DNA from: Chitinophagaceae bacterium
GTDB taxonomy: Bacteria; Bacteroidota; Bacteroidia; Chitinophagales; Chitinophagaceae
Assembly: GCA_008080615.1 (NCBI GenBank)
Contig: VIKJ01000023.1
Span: forward strand, 1,385-18,784
DNA length: 17,400 nucleotides
Reading direction: 5' to 3'
In this document: positions 15,127-17,400 of the stretch, piece after piece
Numbering within the stretch: position 1 is the stretch's first letter
Layout: each line of letters begins with the position of its first letter
The notes under the pieces: model-generated
What the model saw: the letters and a program-made list of their open reading frames with translations, nothing else
The model's database searches: none
What the model was told of the DNA's origin: nothing
Position numbers and translations under genes: made by a program

Positions 15127-15771
15127 ATGCAGCAGCAGGAGAAAAATAAAGCACTAGCCTTAAAATGGAAAAATGCTTGGGCTATCAACCAATTTAGAAC
15201 TAAAACCATAATCGGTTCTATTCTCCTAAGTATTGTGCTCGTATCATTTCCTCGTTTTTTTGCTTTAATTGAAATGAGAAAAGGTATTGTTTTAGAAGAT
15301 TATCTTTTAGATCAAATTCCTTCTGCAGATTTATCCATTCCTATTTTTATTATCATCTGGGGTACTGCCCTATTGTTGCTAAATAGATTGATAAAAGATC
15401 CTGCTATTTTTTTACAGTTCCTGCTCTCCTTTTTAGTATTATGTATTAGTAGGATCATTAGCATTTGGCTGGTTCAACTAGATCCGCCAATTGGATTAAT
15501 TCCATTGAACGATCCCGTAACCAGTATTTTTTATGGTGGCAAAAATGTTTTTATTCAAAAGGACTTGTTTTATTCTGGTCATACCGCCACACAGTTCTTG
15601 ATGTTTTTAACGTTGAAAAAACGGAATGAAAAAATAATTACCGGCATTACAACATTATTAATTGCCATTTTGGTATTGATACAACATGTGCATTACACCA
15701 TTGATGTGCTTGCGGCATTTCCACTTACATTACTGGTATATTTTGTAGGAAAAAAAATAGCTACGTACTAA
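15127..15771 (+). CDS. membrane PAP2 / sphingomyelin-synthase-like phosphotransferase
   Basis: This 214-residue inner-membrane protein has about six hydrophobic segments (near 27-45, 70-89, 94-116, 150-163, 171-187 and 192-207). The catalytic pattern is FYSGHT (148-153) and HVHYTIDV (187-194), giving His152, His189 and Asp193, as in the PAP2_C domain of sphingomyelin synthase and related lipid phosphate transferases. Bacteroidota make sphingolipids, so a head-group transferase or lipid phosphatase is plausible, but the substrate cannot be read from sequence. I start at the ATG at 15127 (MQQQEKNKAL). A TTG at 15067 would extend the protein upstream through the nagB terminator and is unlikely. 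The 3' end overlaps the convergent barrel gene by 3-4 bp. Confidence 0.85.
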   Translation: MQQQEKNKALALKWKNAWAINQFRTKTIIGSILLSIVLVSFPRFFALIEMRKGIVLEDYLLDQIPSADLSIPIFIIIWGTALLLLNRLIKDPAIFLQFLLSFLVLCISRIISIWLVQLDPPIGLIPLNDPVTSIFYGGKNVFIQKDLFYSGHTATQFLMFLTLKKRNEKIITGITTLLIAILVLIQHVHYTIDVLAAFPLTLLVYFVGKKIATY

Positions 15772-16868
15772 AAAGCTTCTCCAATTTGAAGATAGAATCC
15801 CTTATTAATCCCACCGGCAATCCCATAATCAATTCGAATATTTAGTTTCTCCGATTTATTAATAGCAAAGCGAAGCCCTGCACCGTAAGAGTATTTTAAT
15901 TTATTCAAAGAGAAATCAGACACTTTATCATTTACATTCCCTACACCGCCAAATACGACTGCGCCTATCCGTTTATAAATGGGCATTCTATATTCAGTTT
16001 GAATCACAAATTCTTGTTTGTCTTTATACCTACCCTCATAATAACCTCTCATTCTATTGGCGCCTCCAAATGAAGCAAGGCTCCTTATAGGAATATTTTC
16101 TCCGCTATTATTAAAGCTATAGAGTTGCATAGCTAATACCTGATTATCATATAGTCGAATATATTTACGCAAGTCCAATACAAAATTGGTGTATTGAAAA
16201 TCCGTGCCAAATAAAGGACTAAAATTATTGAAATAGAATTGTGCAAAACTTCCTTTGTTAGGAGAAAATGCACTGTTTCTGCTATCAAATGTTATACTTG
16301 CACCAAGACCACCTACTTGATACCCACCCCTACCTGCAATATTTTGCTGATCAAATAATCCTCCTGGTTCATAATGAATATTCCAAACTTTTTGAAACTC
16401 AAATATACTTCCAACAAAAAGATGGGGAGCTAGTTTACGCATTAAATGGGCATACAAATAAAATTGCTGAAATTGATACGGCTCTTCGGCATTGTCGGGA
16501 CTATTTTTTCCTAAGCCCCAAAACTTATCTGGAAATGAACTGTAAGAAATCTGTTCTAATAAGATGTATTTTTCTTTGTTAAAATATTGAGCCCCATTAA
16601 TAGCCGTAACTAATTGTTTTTTGGTTGAATACAAAGCCAGAACTTGCAAATTAGAAGTTCGAGAAACGGTATCATTTTTAAACGGTCTAAACGTGATAGA
16701 ACCTGCAGCTCCAAATGCCCATCCCGTTTCAATTGATTTTGCAATAACCGGGAAAATGACCAATTGCTTCTTTTTTGTAGAATCAGTTTGAGCAGCCAGA
16801 TTAGTAAAAATCATCAAAATGCTAATAAACAAAACAGCAAAGAGGCAAAACTTCCCTTTCATAAGCAT
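15768..16868 (-). CDS. outer-membrane beta-barrel, BamA/TamA (Omp85, surface antigen D15) type without POTRA
   Basis: The 366-residue protein has a signal peptide (MLMKGKFCLFAVLFISILMIFTNLAAQ in two overlapping stretches, cleaved near residue 26) and then alternating aromatic strands such as YILLEQISYSSF, FQQFYLYAHLM and QYTNFVLDLRKYI, ending in a short aromatic tail, LQIGEAF. The segment GGANRMRGYYEGRY matches the conserved RGY/RGF loop motif of Omp85 barrels. There are no POTRA repeats, since the mature part goes straight into the barrel, so it is not BamA itself. Such barrels in Bacteroidota are mostly uncharacterised. A second ATG (16862, MKGKF) is an equally good start. It is convergent with the PAP2 gene and divergent from the tRNA promoter. 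Confidence 0.85.
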   Translation of the reverse strand: MLMKGKFCLFAVLFISILMIFTNLAAQTDSTKKKQLVIFPVIAKSIETGWAFGAAGSITFRPFKNDTVSRTSNLQVLALYSTKKQLVTAINGAQYFNKEKYILLEQISYSSFPDKFWGLGKNSPDNAEEPYQFQQFYLYAHLMRKLAPHLFVGSIFEFQKVWNIHYEPGGLFDQQNIAGRGGYQVGGLGASITFDSRNSAFSPNKGSFAQFYFNNFSPLFGTDFQYTNFVLDLRKYIRLYDNQVLAMQLYSFNNSGENIPIRSLASFGGANRMRGYYEGRYKDKQEFVIQTEYRMPIYKRIGAVVFGGVGNVNDKVSDFSLNKLKYSYGAGLRFAINKSEKLNIRIDYGIAGGINKGFYLQIGEAF

Positions 16869-16949
16869 GTAAATTAAGCAGTTGCAAATAAAAATCCTTA
16901 AAAACCTACATAAATGCAGTTTCTGCTAATTTTTAAGTTTCAACCAAAT

Positions 16950-16980
16950 TTTGTGAATAAAGGGGATTGTTTTATATTTG
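16950..16980 (+). promoter_or_regulatory. strong Bacteroidota promoter for the tRNA region
   Basis: TTTG (16950-16953), a 19-base spacer and TATATTTG (16973-16980) match both halves of the Bacteroidota housekeeping consensus exactly. Transcription should start near 16985 and run through the repeats into tRNA-Arg about 210 nt downstream. Confidence 0.75.
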
Positions 16981-16998
16981 CAGCCCTTTAAGGGTATT

Positions 16999-17026
16999 GG
17001 CTGCTTAATCTAGCTGAATATCTAAA
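16999..17026 (+). repeat. degenerate first copy of the tRNA 5' end
   Basis: The block begins GGCTGC, ends GCTGAATATC before a short AT tail, and aligns with the copy at 17079 apart from a changed middle. Its GGCTGC (16999-17004) can also pair exactly with GCAGCC at 16980-16985. It appears to be an older member of the tandem series. Confidence 0.55.
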
Positions 17027-17100
17027 CCCCGATGATGCACGAATCGGGGAAGCATTTTTTAAGACGTGCAAAAATTATGGCTGCGTAGCTCAACTGAATA
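17027..17100 (+). repeat. direct repeat, copy 1: hairpin spacer plus tRNA nt 1-22
   Basis: This 74-nt block and the one at 17144-17216 differ at five positions and one indel (about 92% identical). Each has a hairpin CCCGAT...ATCGGG, a T run after AGCA, a GCAC...GTGC pair, and then the first 22 nt of tRNA-Arg up to the D loop (17079-17100 here). In this copy the tRNA sequence stops there and the D-stem partner GAGC is absent, so no tRNA can form. Confidence 0.85.
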
Positions 17101-17103
17101 TCA

Positions 17104-17141
17104 TAGATTTTCGGCTTGAGGAACGAAAGCCAGAAAATCTA
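17104..17141 (+). repeat. long hairpin inserted in the second repeat unit
   Basis: TAGATTTTC (17104-17112) and GGCTT (17113-17117) pair with AAGCC (17127-17131) and GAAAATCTA (17133-17141), with one bulged A and a 9-nt loop. The unit before it (16999-17078) lacks this block, which makes the hairpin look like an insertion of about 38 bp. Confidence 0.75.
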
Positions 17142-17143
17142 GA

Positions 17144-17216
17144 TCCCGATGAGGCACGAATCGGGGGAGCATTTTTAAGATGTGCAAAAAATATGGCTGC
17201 GTAGCTCAACTGAATA
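17144..17216 (+). repeat. direct repeat, copy 2, running into the intact tRNA
   Basis: This 73-nt block is the second copy of 17027-17100. Its last 22 nt (17195-17216) are the start of the functional tRNA-Arg gene, so the repeat boundary falls inside the tRNA at the end of the D loop. Confidence 0.85.
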
Positions 17217-17268
17217 GAGCATCTGACTACGGATCAGAAGGTTTTAGGTTTGAATCCTAACGCGGTCA
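17195..17268 (+). tRNA. tRNA-Arg (anticodon ACG)
   Basis: The 74-nt gene folds as a cloverleaf: acceptor GGCTGCG with CGCGGTC (two G-U pairs), D stem GCTC/GAGC, anticodon stem TCTGA/TCAGA with loop CTACGGA (anticodon ACG), and T arm TTAGG-TTTGAAT-CCTAA. The discriminator is A and CCA is not encoded. The ACG anticodon is normally edited to ICG and reads CGU, CGC and CGA codons. Confidence 0.95.
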
Positions 17269-17269
17269 C

Positions 17270-17299
17270 AAAGCCTCGCATGAAATGCGGGGCTTTATT
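17270..17299 (+). terminator. intrinsic terminator after tRNA-Arg
   Basis: AAAGCCTCGCA (17270-17280) pairs with TGCGGGGCTTT (17286-17296), an 11-bp stem with one T-G wobble and a TGAAA loop, then an A/T stretch. It begins two bases after the tRNA. Confidence 0.85.
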
Positions 17300-17300
17300 A

Positions 17301-17384
17301 TTTCTACACGTCAAAAGCTTGCTTTTGTAAGTGGAGAAATGATAAAGACCGTTCGCGAAGCGAACAGGGGCTTTGGGTAAGCCC
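17301..17384. repeat. cluster of three hairpins at the window edge
   Basis: First, TTTCT.CAC (17301-17309) pairs with GTG.AGAAA (17331-17339), with one mismatch, around an inner CAAAAG-CTTG-CTTTTG hairpin (17312-17327, one extra C and G in the arms). Second, GTTCGC-GAA-GCGAAC (17351-17365). Third, GGGCTT-TGGGT-AAGCCC (17368-17384). I do not recognise the element; it could be a repetitive extragenic palindrome or part of a gene read from the right. Confidence 0.55.
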
Positions 17385-17400
17385 ACTTCGAAAGGATCAC

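Noticed and set aside
17079..17194. A second tRNA-Arg gene
   Set aside because: Only nt 1-22 are present; the D-stem partner, anticodon arm and T arm are missing.
16999..17216. CRISPR array
   Set aside because: There are only two or three units, the long repeats include tRNA sequence, the spacers are not unique and of even length, and no cas genes occur.
17144..17268. Integrative element attachment site at the tRNA
   Set aside because: The duplicated part is the 5' end rather than the 3' half, and no integrase or mobile gene is visible in the window.

Overview
The window looks like a chromosomal segment of a low-GC member of the Bacteroidota, most likely of the Chitinophagaceae. The evidence is AT-rich DNA, A-rich start regions without clear Shine-Dalgarno sequences, several matches to the Bacteroidota promoter consensus TTTG / TAnnTTTG, and family-specific genes: CtlX next to an arginine deiminase, NagB fused to a PIG-L domain, GH20 hexosaminidase, and a sphingomyelin-synthase-like PAP2 protein. 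The lineage is inferred from gene content, not from a marker search.

Layout. 1-1617 (minus): a DUF2520 Rossmann protein followed 2 nt later by panC, which runs off the left edge by only a few codons. Its upstream region (1630-1773) holds a strong terminator and inverted repeats that can form two exclusive folds, so it is a candidate attenuator or riboswitch. 1793-2177 (minus): a small unknown gene with its own promoter and terminator. 2198-4509 (minus): histidine degradation, with hutI broken by an apparent 13-nt deletion and hutG behind it. 4557-5252 (plus): a CrtA-like monooxygenase, divergent from hutI. 5516-7840 (plus): an arginine deiminase homologue that lacks about 11 residues just before its catalytic cysteine, then CtlX; together such enzymes would take arginine to citrulline to ornithine. 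7842-8720 (minus): an RmlD-like reductase, tail to tail with ctlX. 8866-11369 (plus): pfkA-pyk, closed by a terminator. 11463-13082 and 13166-15061 (plus): GH20 hexosaminidase and NagB-PIG-L, which feed amino sugar into glycolysis at fructose-6-phosphate. 15127-15771 (plus): a membrane PAP2 phosphotransferase. 15768-16868 (minus): an outer-membrane barrel of the Omp85 type without POTRA domains.

The right end (16950-17400) carries a near-perfect promoter, tandem copies of the first 22 nt of a tRNA together with their 5' spacer, a long hairpin, an intact tRNA-Arg(ACG), its terminator, and a dense group of further hairpins up to the window edge.

The genes are mostly core metabolism. The items that ordinary annotation does not explain are the two-state leader before DUF2520-panC, the tRNA-5'-end repeats, and the two deletions in the histidine and arginine catabolic genes, which may be real decay or sequence errors. 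I see no transposase, integrase, CRISPR array, defence system or prophage gene.
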